Part shown: positions 17,201 through 24,489 of the stretch, one piece after another
How the letters are laid out: the number at the start of each line of letters is the position of its first letter
Position numbering within the stretch: the stretch's first letter is position 1
NCBI GenBank assembly: GCA_013297985.1
Contig: JAAFIY010000030.1
Location: forward strand, 1-34,312
Source: Comamonadaceae bacterium
Lineage (GTDB): Bacteria; Pseudomonadota; Gammaproteobacteria; Burkholderiales; Burkholderiaceae_C
DNA length: 34,312 bases
Reading direction: 5' to 3'
Translations under genes and position numbers: made by a program
The notes under the pieces: model-generated
What the model saw: only the letters and a program-made list of their open reading frames with translations
What the model was told of the DNA's origin: nothing
Databases searched by the model: none

Positions 17201-17806
17201 CTATTTGTTGCAGTTATCTGGTGTAAAGCGTGGGTCGATCTTGTGCAAATGCGCCGTGTGCCAGGTTGGTGCCCGCACCTTGTCACTCAATCGATAATTT
17301 GCTTTGATTGAATCACGATCGGCCGGAACGCTCATCAAATTAGCTGGAAGGTCGTAGAGCCAAGTCTCGATGTTCAACGGCCAAGTCCATTCTGAGCTTT
17401 TTATATGCTGAACAAATTGCACATAGTAGGGATTTGCGCATCGATAACTATTCTGCTCTCCCCAGCCCCAGGTAGAGGCCGGCGCCACGAGGGTTGGTTG
17501 AAGTGTGACGGGAGAAATCGCCAATAAAATCGGGTGAGCTTCGCTTTGATGCGAGTATTTTTTGTTTCTGTAGCTAAACTCTATCGAAGTGGGTCGAGCC
17601 GGGTAGTACTTGGGGATGAATGGGTTGTCTGCACTGATCGTGAATTCGTATACGTGCTTGCGCGTTACCCATATCGTCTCGCCTGTGTTTAGAAGTACTT
17701 CTTCCTCCCACTGAACTGTTCGGGAGCAGCCCATTAAGAGCACCACAAGCACCAACACGGCGGCGAGCCGTAGGCCCCGAATTGATCTAGGGAGATGGAG
17801 GCTCAT
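17201..17806 (-). CDS. Conserved hypothetical lipoprotein
   Basis: A 201-residue protein with a signal peptide (basic start, hydrophobic stretch 14-24) and a lipobox-like LLMGC, so Cys27 should be lipidated. AGGTGA precedes the ATG by three bases. The mature part (TVQWEEEVLLNTGETIWV near the start) resembles a widespread family of uncharacterised betaproteobacterial lipoproteins, which I recognise by pattern only. The A+T content is clearly higher than in the flanking housekeeping genes. It lies downstream of the chimeric lipase gene on the same strand, with 126 bases between. It may be an accessory or protective partner of that lipase, but nothing in the sequence proves this. Confidence 0.75.
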   Translation of the reverse strand: MSLHLPRSIRGLRLAAVLVLVVLLMGCSRTVQWEEEVLLNTGETIWVTRKHVYEFTISADNPFIPKYYPARPTSIEFSYRNKKYSHQSEAHPILLAISPVTLQPTLVAPASTWGWGEQNSYRCANPYYVQFVQHIKSSEWTWPLNIETWLYDLPANLMSVPADRDSIKANYRLSDKVRAPTWHTAHLHKIDPRFTPDNCNK

Positions 17807-17932
17807 TGTTCACCTCGGCGCTCTGCCCAGTTGGGCGGTGTGTCACCGTGTTTTTGAATGGGTCTCGTCCCGATGGATGTTGGGCTTTGGCTGCTTTTCA
17901 CGTGCTTCCTCTTGATCAGTTGCTAGGGTGCC

Positions 17933-19963
17933 CTAGCGTTCCCTCAAACTCTCTTTACTAGCCCGCTCAATCGGGCTGAGCAAGTAATCAATCACCGGCC
18001 GCCGCCCCGTCTTGATCTCCGCCGTCAGGTTCATGCCCGGGCTTAAGGGCACCAACCTGCTATCCACCTGAATGCTGGTGCGCGCCAGTTGCAAGCGCCC
18101 CGCGAAGATTGCGCGGCCACGCCGATCTGCCACCACAGTCTGAAGCGGTGCGGCGCAATCTCGGCGCAAGTCGCTATGTTTTCGATAGCTAGATGCGCTC
18201 ATTTTTAGGCCGTAGTGGCCACGTTTCTTGTTTGTGCAGGGAGTGCCCGAACATCGGTGGCGCATGCCCCAGCGCTTGTCGTCGCTCAGCCAAAGGTTGT
18301 TGGCCTCTTTGGTGCCACCCGTGAGTTGTTGGCCGCCGATGCGCAGGGTGCCGTTGCCGTCGCTGTCGTCGATGACGTCGCCTAATTCACCGGCCACCAG
18401 GTCATAGGTGTCCATGCCAGCGCCGCCAAAAAGATATTGAATGCGTTGGTCGTTGGTGGCACCAGCCCCAACCAGCACCTGCACGCTGGTCGCTGCGTCA
18501 AAGTAGCGGACATTGTTGGTGCCGGGCAGGATGCCCTGGTTGTCCAACTCGTTGCGTTGGACCAGCACACTGAGCATGGCCGCTCGGTCAGCGATCCAGT
18601 TGTCGGTGAACGTGATCGGCGTCGCCGTCGATTTGTCGGCCTGCCAGGCTGCATAGTCACTTGGGCGGCTCACCGACCAAACCTGCGCAAGCTGGGCATT
18701 TGCCGCAGCATCTTTGCCAGTAACCCAAAGACCGGACAAATCCTGCAGCGCAACAAGGGCACCAAAATCGTTGCGCGCCGCAGCACGCAGATCGAGCCCC
18801 GTTGGGCGCAGCAGCAGTTGGCCTTGCAATTGTTTGATGGCCAGGTTGGCCGCAAAGCCGGCCAGGGTGTCGTGAAAGGTGGAGCGCGGGTCGGGCTCGG
18901 TTGCGCTGGCCGTCACCGGAAGGGCAGTGATCCCTCGGCCCGCAAGCGCTCGGCGCACGCTGTCGAACAGCTTTTCTAGCGACGCTTCGGGCAGGTTGCT
19001 ACTGGCTTTTACGAGCGTGTTGAGCTTGTTGATCGACAAACTGGGGTCAAGCTTTTCAAATACGGTGCCCAACGCCAACAGATCGGTCAGCTTGTACATG
19101 CTGTGGTTGGCAAAAGTGGCGGCGTCCAAACCCGTAGCTTCCTCTTGCTCCAAGCCGACGCGAACGCCGTACTGATTGAAACCCGGCAGCCTCAAATCGC
19201 CCAAGCTGTTGGTGGTGAAGTTGATGCCGTTTAGTGCAAAGTAGTTGGTCTGAATAGATCCAGCGGCTCCAAAACTGCCAGACAAACCAAGTAGGCCTGC
19301 TATCTTGTTGTACTCCGCTTCAATATTAGCGACTGCGACGTTGGCAAACCCAGCGCTGTTGTAAGTGCTGGTCGATTGGACGCCTGCTTGGCTACCGAAT
19401 AGACGAGTGAAGGCCGTTACCAGGTAACCGCCCAGACTGTGCCCATTGACGCCGGCAATGGCGGTAGTGTCTGCCAGCACTCCTTTCTGAGTTGCCGTGT
19501 ACGCAGTGCCCTCAACGAAGGTGTATGCGTTGAGTATTTCAACGAATCGAATTTGCTTGACTGTGCTACCCGCTGCGGCAGTTGCCTTTAACCACCAATT
19601 GACCATGTCAACGATTTGCTGGTACGGAATCCCACGTGAAGCGAGTAAGACATCATCCGCTAGGTCTTCAGCACCCGCCGTGCCGCGCATCGAGACGTAG
19701 GTTTTGCCCGCGTTCTCGTTGTTGGGGCGGGACAGTTCAGAATTAGGTTTGATCTTCCAGACAATTGCATCGAAACCTGAACCCAAAGCGCGCGGGGTTT
19801 CAACGCTGTCGACCACCTCGAAATTGGCGGCCAGATATTGAGCTTGCTTAAGTGTGAGCCGCTCTTTAAAACGATCAACACTGATTTCGCCTACCGGGAT
19901 GGCTTCAACGTATGCCGCATCGGCCAGCAAAGCGTTAACGTATGTGTTTTGGATTGATTTCAT
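17933..19963 (-). CDS. RTX-type lipase-like protein fused in frame to a HlyD tail (chimeric, probably defective)
   Basis: A 676-residue frame in three parts. Residues 1-400 are an alpha/beta hydrolase of the RTX lipase type, with nucleophile elbow VNGHSLGGYL (S176). Residues about 510-565 (LFGGAGMDTYDLVAGELGDV, then LRIGGQQLTGG) are the haemolysin-type calcium-binding region and its C-terminal related domain. After W565 the protein-like character breaks down; a dispersed repeat lies here. Residues about 605-676 (GMNLTAEIKTGRRPVIDYLL and neighbours) are the C-terminus of a HlyD-type secretion adaptor, which does not belong on a lipase. The genuine C-terminal secretion signal is therefore lost. 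The start overlaps the upstream membrane-protein stop as ATGA. The hydrolase part may still fold; secretion through a type I system seems unlikely. Confidence 0.8.
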   Translation of the reverse strand: MKSIQNTYVNALLADAAYVEAIPVGEISVDRFKERLTLKQAQYLAANFEVVDSVETPRALGSGFDAIVWKIKPNSELSRPNNENAGKTYVSMRGTAGAEDLADDVLLASRGIPYQQIVDMVNWWLKATAAAGSTVKQIRFVEILNAYTFVEGTAYTATQKGVLADTTAIAGVNGHSLGGYLVTAFTRLFGSQAGVQSTSTYNSAGFANVAVANIEAEYNKIAGLLGLSGSFGAAGSIQTNYFALNGINFTTNSLGDLRLPGFNQYGVRVGLEQEEATGLDAATFANHSMYKLTDLLALGTVFEKLDPSLSINKLNTLVKASSNLPEASLEKLFDSVRRALAGRGITALPVTASATEPDPRSTFHDTLAGFAANLAIKQLQGQLLLRPTGLDLRAAARNDFGALVALQDLSGLWVTGKDAAANAQLAQVWSVSRPSDYAAWQADKSTATPITFTDNWIADRAAMLSVLVQRNELDNQGILPGTNNVRYFDAATSVQVLVGAGATNDQRIQYLFGGAGMDTYDLVAGELGDVIDDSDGNGTLRIGGQQLTGGTKEANNLWLSDDKRWGMRHRCSGTPCTNKKRGHYGLKMSASSYRKHSDLRRDCAAPLQTVVADRRGRAIFAGRLQLARTSIQVDSRLVPLSPGMNLTAEIKTGRRPVIDYLLSPIERASKESLRER
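17940..18095 (-). repeat. 156-bp direct repeat, copy 1 (HlyD C-terminal coding segment)
   Basis: By eye it differs from 20790-20945 at about 8 of 156 positions. It codes for the last 52 or so residues of a HlyD-type adaptor, here fused to the lipase. Homology fades beyond 18095, where the frame still resembles HlyD weakly for about 20 codons. Confidence 0.9.
18173..18222 (+). repeat. Dispersed repeat, copy H, at the lipase-HlyD junction
   Basis: GCTATGTTTTCGATAGC forms the family hairpin. It is followed by TAGATGCGCTCATTTTTAGG, which resembles the TGCGC core and TTTAGG end. It sits exactly between the RTX part and the HlyD part of the chimeric gene. Confidence 0.55.
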
Positions 19964-20466
19964 TTGTCCGCCCCGTAGGATACAGTGATTTTCTCAGTGA
20001 CCTTTCGGTAATTCTTTTGGTCAGGATGGTCTCGGTCAGATGCAGAACACTGCTTCGGCCCATTAAGTGTCATTCTTCGAAAAAAGCTACCTTTGGTCCA
20101 GAACCTGTCATAGCTCAACACAGCCTGATTTGTTTCTACGTTAATCAGAGCTACTTTGCTTCGTTGAATTTCAACGAAATAATATCCATCGAGCCTTTGC
20201 GAGTCGGAAATGGTCCATGCACCTCTTTTTGCGTCAGCTGCCCCTGGGTAAATCGTCAAGCTAGTTTGCTCCGTACATAGCTTTTCAAACTGCCGCATGC
20301 CAACCCAATGGTCCACAAATGGCAAACAAACGAAGCTTATAAAAAGAGCCGGGCTGACCCAAAGGGTATGCCTTTCGATATTCAGCCAAATTGGAACGCG
20401 GCCGGCGAGCCAGCCAGCAGCAGCAATCCATAAAACAAGCGCGCCTAAGACTGCCAAACCGATCAT
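19960..20466 (-). CDS. Small membrane-anchored hypothetical protein
   Basis: A 168-residue protein from the ATG at 20466. Two hydrophobic segments open it (LAVLGALVLWIAAAGWLAG, about 4-22, and VSPALFISFVCLPFV, about 36-50). A soluble domain of about 115 residues follows, with two cysteines that could pair in the periplasm (CTEQTSLTIYPG and KQCSASDRD). I recognise no family. The stop overlaps the lipase start (ATGA, 19960-19963), so the two are translated together; a tightly coupled small membrane protein is what one expects of a lipase chaperone or an immunity protein. The sequence is A+T-richer than the flanks. The frame extends upstream to 20697, but that part is not protein-like. Confidence 0.7.
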   Translation of the reverse strand: MIGLAVLGALVLWIAAAGWLAGRVPIWLNIERHTLWVSPALFISFVCLPFVDHWVGMRQFEKLCTEQTSLTIYPGAADAKRGAWTISDSQRLDGYYFVEIQRSKVALINVETNQAVLSYDRFWTKGSFFRRMTLNGPKQCSASDRDHPDQKNYRKVTEKITVSYGADK

Positions 20467-20741
20467 TTGAATAACTCGCTGGTTTGAGTGCCGTGCGCCA
20501 CTTTGAAGTTGGCGCACAGGTGTTGTGGCCTGGGGGATTGGATGCGCCGTGAGGGCGGCTTGTGCTTCTCGGTGACGGCACCGACCTGTTCCGCAATCGG
20601 GGTGCCCCAGAACGGAGTACTTACGGCGTGTCGCCGCGGCGCGGGGTTGTGCGCCCCTCCACACTCGAAACGTGGGTTGCTTCGTTTTCGATAGCACGTG
20701 AGCGCCATTCCATCTGCAGATCGGCCGGTTTCGTTCAGCAT
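20463..20741 (-). CDS. Possible small ORF upstream of the membrane protein (doubtful)
   Basis: A 92-codon frame. In its favour: AGAGGA lies 4 bases before the ATG, and its stop overlaps the next gene's start as ATGA (20463-20466). Against it: the product is rich in Arg, Pro and His, has no hydrophobic core, and resembles nothing I know. It fills most of the 316-base gap between the HlyD remnant and the membrane protein gene; otherwise I see nothing in that gap. It may be a degraded gene or a leader. Confidence 0.25.
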   Translation of the reverse strand: MLNETGRSADGMALTCYRKRSNPRFECGGAHNPAPRRHAVSTPFWGTPIAEQVGAVTEKHKPPSRRIQSPRPQHLCANFKVAHGTQTSELFK

Positions 20742-20782
20742 GGGTTCCTCTTTCTGGCGCCCGGGTTGAAGCAGCAGCAGCA

Positions 20783-21273
20783 TCACCGCTCCCTCAAACT
20801 CTCTTTGCTAGCCCGCTCAATCGGGCTCAGCAGGTAATCAATCACCGGCCGCCGCCCCGTCTTGATCTCAGCCGTCAGGTTCATGCCCGGGCTTAGGGGC
20901 ACCCACCTGCCGTCCACCTGAATGCTGGTGCGCGCCAGTTGCAAGCTCACGGGGAAGATGGCCCCTCGGCGTTCATCAGGCACCGCATCAGCGGCCACAT
21001 GGCGCACCTGGGCGGGCAAGGTGCCATAGCGGGTGTAGGGGAAGGTTTCCAGCTTCACTTCCACCGCCTGCCCGGGTGCACAAAGCCAATGTCTTTGTTG
21101 TCCAGCACCACCTCGGCGGTGATCTGGGTGCCCTGGGGCACGATCACCATCAGGGTTTGGGCTTCGGTGACCACGCCACCCGGGGTGTGGGCAGCGAGTT
21201 GCTGCACCCGGCCGTCTACTGGGGCGGTTAAGGTGGTCAGGTGCTGGCGATGACGGTCAGACCGAAGCGGCAT
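20783..21273 (-). pseudogene. HlyD-family type I secretion adaptor, C-terminal remnant with frameshift
   Basis: Two frames together give the last third of a HlyD-type membrane fusion protein. LTTLTAPVDGRVQQLAAHTP to VLDNKDIGFVHPG is in one frame; EVKLETFPYTRYGTLPAQV to the end (SKESLRER) is in the next. The frame changes at about 21071-21076 in CCCGGG, consistent with loss of one G. Codons just upstream of 21273 contain a stop, and the first two thirds of the gene, its hlyB-type ATPase and a TolC partner are absent from the window. Its 3' end is the second copy of the 156-bp repeat. It cannot make a working adaptor. Confidence 0.85.
20790..20945 (-). repeat. 156-bp direct repeat, copy 2 (end of HlyD remnant)
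   Basis: Direct repeat of 17940-18095 in the same orientation, about 95% identical by eye. The two copies flank the lipase, the membrane protein and the doubtful small ORF, a distance of 2850 bases. Confidence 0.9.
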
Positions 21274-21407
21274 TGTTTAAAGCGCACGCTGCGCCGGTGC
21301 GCACACGCTGTGTGGGGGGTGCCAGTTTCTACCGTCTTAGCGGGCGGTGTTGTGGCAGATTGCTCGCTTGTCCGCGCACCGAGCATTCAAAGCAATCTGT
21401 GAGCCGT

Positions 21408-21464
21408 TTGCTACATAAATGCTAGCTGCTTGCGCAATCAAATAGGGCGCTACAGGGCTTTCTT
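21408..21464 (+). repeat. Dispersed repeat, copy E
   Basis: TTGCTACATAAATGCTAGCT, then GCTTGCGCAATCAAATAGGG, is the best-preserved copy here. It lies 10 bases beyond the stop of the hydrolase that ends the importer operon. The stretch 21274-21407 between the HlyD remnant and this copy holds nothing I recognise and is probably a deletion scar. Confidence 0.75.
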
Positions 21465-21473
21465 CTTGTGAAT

Positions 21474-22346
21474 CTAGCTGGCAACGCTGCGCACAAAGCG
21501 CTCTACCAGCTCAATCTGCGCGGGCACATTCAGCGCAGGCGCATGGCCGCAGCCGGGCACCGTCAGCACTTGCGCACGCGGGCCGCGCTGGCGCATGGCG
21601 TCGGTCACCTCGGGCAGCAGCAGGTCAGACGTTTCACCGCGCAGGCACAGCACCGGGCAGGTGATGCGGTCATAGGCGGCCCACTGGTCGTAGTCAGCCG
21701 GGTGGTGTTCAAACTGGCCGACGATGGCCGGGTCATAGTGCGGTGTAAAGCGGCCATCAGGCAGGCGGCGGGCCGAGGTTTCGGCCAAGTGCGTCCATTG
21801 GGCATCGCTCAGGTCGCCGAAAGGGGCATAGGCGCTGCGAAAGAAGGCCTCCAACTCGGGCAGCGTGGCAAACGCAGGTGGCTGGCCCGCGTATTGGCGG
21901 ATGCGGGTGATTGCGGCTGCCGCCAGTTGCGGGCCGTTGTCGTTGAGCACCAGGCTTTGCATGCGGCCCTGCAGTGGGCCTGCGGCCAACACCGTGCCCA
22001 AGGCGCCGCCCATGCTGGTGCCCACCCAGTGCAGGCGCTGCACGCCCAGCTGGTCAAGCAGGCTTGCCGCCACGCGGGCGTAGGCGGTCAGGCAGTAGTC
22101 GGCCTTGGGGTTGGCGCTCCACTGGCTTAAACCCCGGCCTGGGGTGTCTGGGCAAATCACACGATAAGGATTGGGGCCGGTGCTTAAATGCGCGGCCAAG
22201 GCGTCCATGTCGCGCCCGGTGCGGGCCAGGCCGTGCCAAGCCACCAGCACTGGGGCGTCGGCGGGGCCCCAGTCCATGAAGTGGATGTTCAAGCCCTCGC
22301 AGCGCAGGTAGCGCGATTGCGGCTGGGCAACGGGGGCGGTGGTCAT
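21474..22346 (-). CDS. Alpha/beta hydrolase at the end of the importer operon
   Basis: A 290-residue alpha/beta hydrolase. LVAWHGLARTGRDMD supplies the oxyanion region, VGTSMGGALG the nucleophile (S111), and GCGHAPAL the catalytic His (H268); an acid is likely in LRGETSDLLLP. Its start overlaps the LivM stop by four bases (22343-22346), so it is co-translated with the permease. This suggests that it hydrolyses the imported compound or a derivative, perhaps an ester, amide or lactone. It has no signal peptide, so it should be cytoplasmic. The exact substrate is unknown. Confidence 0.88.
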   Translation of the reverse strand: MTTAPVAQPQSRYLRCEGLNIHFMDWGPADAPVLVAWHGLARTGRDMDALAAHLSTGPNPYRVICPDTPGRGLSQWSANPKADYCLTAYARVAASLLDQLGVQRLHWVGTSMGGALGTVLAAGPLQGRMQSLVLNDNGPQLAAAAITRIRQYAGQPPAFATLPELEAFFRSAYAPFGDLSDAQWTHLAETSARRLPDGRFTPHYDPAIVGQFEHHPADYDQWAAYDRITCPVLCLRGETSDLLLPEVTDAMRQRGPRAQVLTVPGCGHAPALNVPAQIELVERFVRSVAS

Positions 22347-23437
22347 GCGCGGTTTGAACCTTGAGCGGCAGCCCGTTCAAGCGCACGTTGCCGCAAGCGG
22401 CCCACGATGCCGGTGGGCAGGTAGTACACGCTCAACACAAACAACACGCCCAACCACAGCAGCCAGCGGTCGGGCGTCAAGATTTGGCTGACCACCGGCA
22501 CGCCATCGACTGCTTTGGCCGCTATGCGCAACAAGTCTTGCAAGTAGTTCTGCGCCAGCACAAAACCCGCGCCCGCCACCACCGCGCCCCACAGGGTGCC
22601 CATGCCACCAATCAGGACGATGAGCAAGATGTCCAACATGATCTCAAAGCTCAAAGACGTGTCTGGCCCGTTGTAGCGCAGCCAGATGGCCAGCATGGCC
22701 CCGGCTAGCGTGGCAAACAAGGCCGCCAGCACGTTAGACGCGCTGCGCCAATACACGGTGCGGTAGCCAATGGCCTCGGCCCGAAAGTCGTTGTCACGAA
22801 TGGCCTTGAGCACCGAGCCAAAAGGCGAATTCACCACCCGCACCATGGCCAGCACCAGCACCACGCCCACCACCAGCAAGCCGTAATAGGTGATGAGGCG
22901 GCCATTGAGCACCACGCCCAGCACGGGCTCTTCCAACAACCTAAAACCCGGCGACAACAAAGGCGGCATGGAAAAGTTCAGGCCGTCTTCACCACCCGTG
23001 AACTCTGACAACTGCGACGCCAGGGTTTGAAACGCCGCCGCCACGGCCAAGGTGATCATGGCAAAGAAGATGGCCTTCACCCTTAAAGACGCCAGCCCAA
23101 TCACCAGCGACAAGAGCAGCGACGCCAGCAGCGCCAGCGCAATGCCCACAGCCAGCGCGTCCCAGCCCGCGCCCATGCGCGACGACGCAATGGCCACGCC
23201 ATAGGCCCCAATGCCAAAAAACATGGTGTGCGCAAAGCTCACGATGCCGGTGTAGCCCAAGAGCAAATCAAAGCTGGCCGCCAGTACGATGAACACCATC
23301 ACCTTGGCCGCCACATTCAGCGCCTTGGTGGTGGGAAACAGCCAGGGGGTGAGCAGCAGGCCCAGCAGCACAGCCAGCAGTAGCGCAGCCAGCACGCGGC
23401 TGCGCGGGGTGTCGTTGGAAATCAGTCGCAGCAACAT
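22343..23437 (-). CDS. livM: Branched-chain amino acid-type ABC transporter permease, LivM family
   Basis: A 364-residue inner-membrane permease with about eight or nine hydrophobic segments. LLLGYTGIVSFAHTMFFGIG is the LivM/LivH signature (GYxGxxSxGxxxFxGxGAY), and FGSVLKAIRDNDFRAEAIGY is the cytoplasmic loop that contacts the ATPases. The stretch GGMGTLWGAVVAGAGFVL near residue 280 is also typical. It pairs with the LivH homologue encoded 12 bases upstream. The family also carries urea, amides and aromatic acids, so the gene name marks only the family. Confidence 0.92.
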   Translation of the reverse strand: MLLRLISNDTPRSRVLAALLLAVLLGLLLTPWLFPTTKALNVAAKVMVFIVLAASFDLLLGYTGIVSFAHTMFFGIGAYGVAIASSRMGAGWDALAVGIALALLASLLLSLVIGLASLRVKAIFFAMITLAVAAAFQTLASQLSEFTGGEDGLNFSMPPLLSPGFRLLEEPVLGVVLNGRLITYYGLLVVGVVLVLAMVRVVNSPFGSVLKAIRDNDFRAEAIGYRTVYWRSASNVLAALFATLAGAMLAIWLRYNGPDTSLSFEIMLDILLIVLIGGMGTLWGAVVAGAGFVLAQNYLQDLLRIAAKAVDGVPVVSQILTPDRWLLWLGVLFVLSVYYLPTGIVGRLRQRALERAAAQGSNRA

Positions 23438-23449
23438 GTGGGCACCCGC

Positions 23450-24472
23450 TTAGCGACTGGTGATGGCATACAAACCCTGCGGCCGCCACAGCAGCACCGC
23501 CACCATCAAGGCGATGTTGGAAAACAGCGCCACCTTTGGGGCAAGAAAGCCGGTGTAGTTGGCCATCAGCCCCACCAGCAGGGCCCCAATCAAGCAGCCG
23601 CCGGTGGAGCCCAGCCCGCCAATGATGATGACGATGAAGATCAGCACATTGACCTGTGCGCCAATTTGCGGCGTCACCGTTTGCTGATACAGCCCCCACA
23701 TCACGCCGCCCAACCCAGCCAGCGCCGAGCCCGCTACAAACACGCCTACAAACAGGCGGCGAATGCGGTAGCCCAGGCTTTCCACCATCTCGCGGTTGTC
23801 CACCCCGGCACGGATCAGCAAGCCCAGCTTGGTGCGGTTTAACACCCACAGCAGCACCGCCAACACCAGCAGGCCCACCACCACCGCCAGCAGGCGGTAT
23901 TTTTCAATGGCCGCATCGGCCACCAGCACCGAGCCGCGCAGTGCGGCGGGCAGCGGCAACGGGGTTTGCTGGGCGCCCCACACCACCTTGATGAGCTCTT
24001 CGCCCACGATCATGCCGCCCATGGTCACCAAGATTTGCTTGAGGTGCAGGCCATACGAGGGGCGCACCAGCAGCCGCTCAAACACCACACCCGCCGCGGC
24101 GGCCAGCAGCATGGCGCCCACCATGGCGGGCAGCAGCGCCAGCGCGTTGTGCCACAGGCTGGGGGATTCGACGTAGTAGCCCATGGCGGTGAACACACTG
24201 GTGGCCACAAAGGCACCCAGTGCAATGAACACGCCGTGGCCAAAGTTCAGCACGTCCATCAAGCCAAACACCAGCGTGAGGCCCGAGGCAATGATGAAAA
24301 CAATCATCCCCATGGCCAGCCCAGCGGCCGTGAGTGTGAGCCAGGTGGTGGGTGAGCCCACCAGCGGCAGCGCGATGGCGGCCAGCGCGGGCACCAAGGC
24401 CAGCGGCATCCAGTCGAGCGGGGCGCGCGGGATGGCGGCGGTGGCCGCAGGGGCGACAGAGGCGGGGTTCAT
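23450..24472 (-). CDS. livH: Branched-chain amino acid-type ABC transporter permease, LivH family
   Basis: A 340-residue permease. After a Pro/Ala-rich cytoplasmic start it has about eight hydrophobic segments. LTLVFGLMDVLNFGHGVFIALG is the LivH signature region (20 of its residues are near-invariant in my memory of the family), VDNREMVESLGYRIRRL is the ATPase-contact loop, and IIIGGLGSTGGCLIGALLVG is the conserved last block. It lies 17 bases after the LivF homologue and 12 before the LivM homologue, all in one operon. Confidence 0.92.
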   Translation of the reverse strand: MNPASVAPAATAAIPRAPLDWMPLALVPALAAIALPLVGSPTTWLTLTAAGLAMGMIVFIIASGLTLVFGLMDVLNFGHGVFIALGAFVATSVFTAMGYYVESPSLWHNALALLPAMVGAMLLAAAAGVVFERLLVRPSYGLHLKQILVTMGGMIVGEELIKVVWGAQQTPLPLPAALRGSVLVADAAIEKYRLLAVVVGLLVLAVLLWVLNRTKLGLLIRAGVDNREMVESLGYRIRRLFVGVFVAGSALAGLGGVMWGLYQQTVTPQIGAQVNVLIFIVIIIGGLGSTGGCLIGALLVGLMANYTGFLAPKVALFSNIALMVAVLLWRPQGLYAITSR

Positions 24473-24489
24473 GGGGCTTATGGCTTGAT

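Noticed and set aside
20562..20837. A 91-codon plus-strand frame over the gap upstream of the membrane protein
   Set aside because: It runs antisense into the HlyD remnant and has no coding character.
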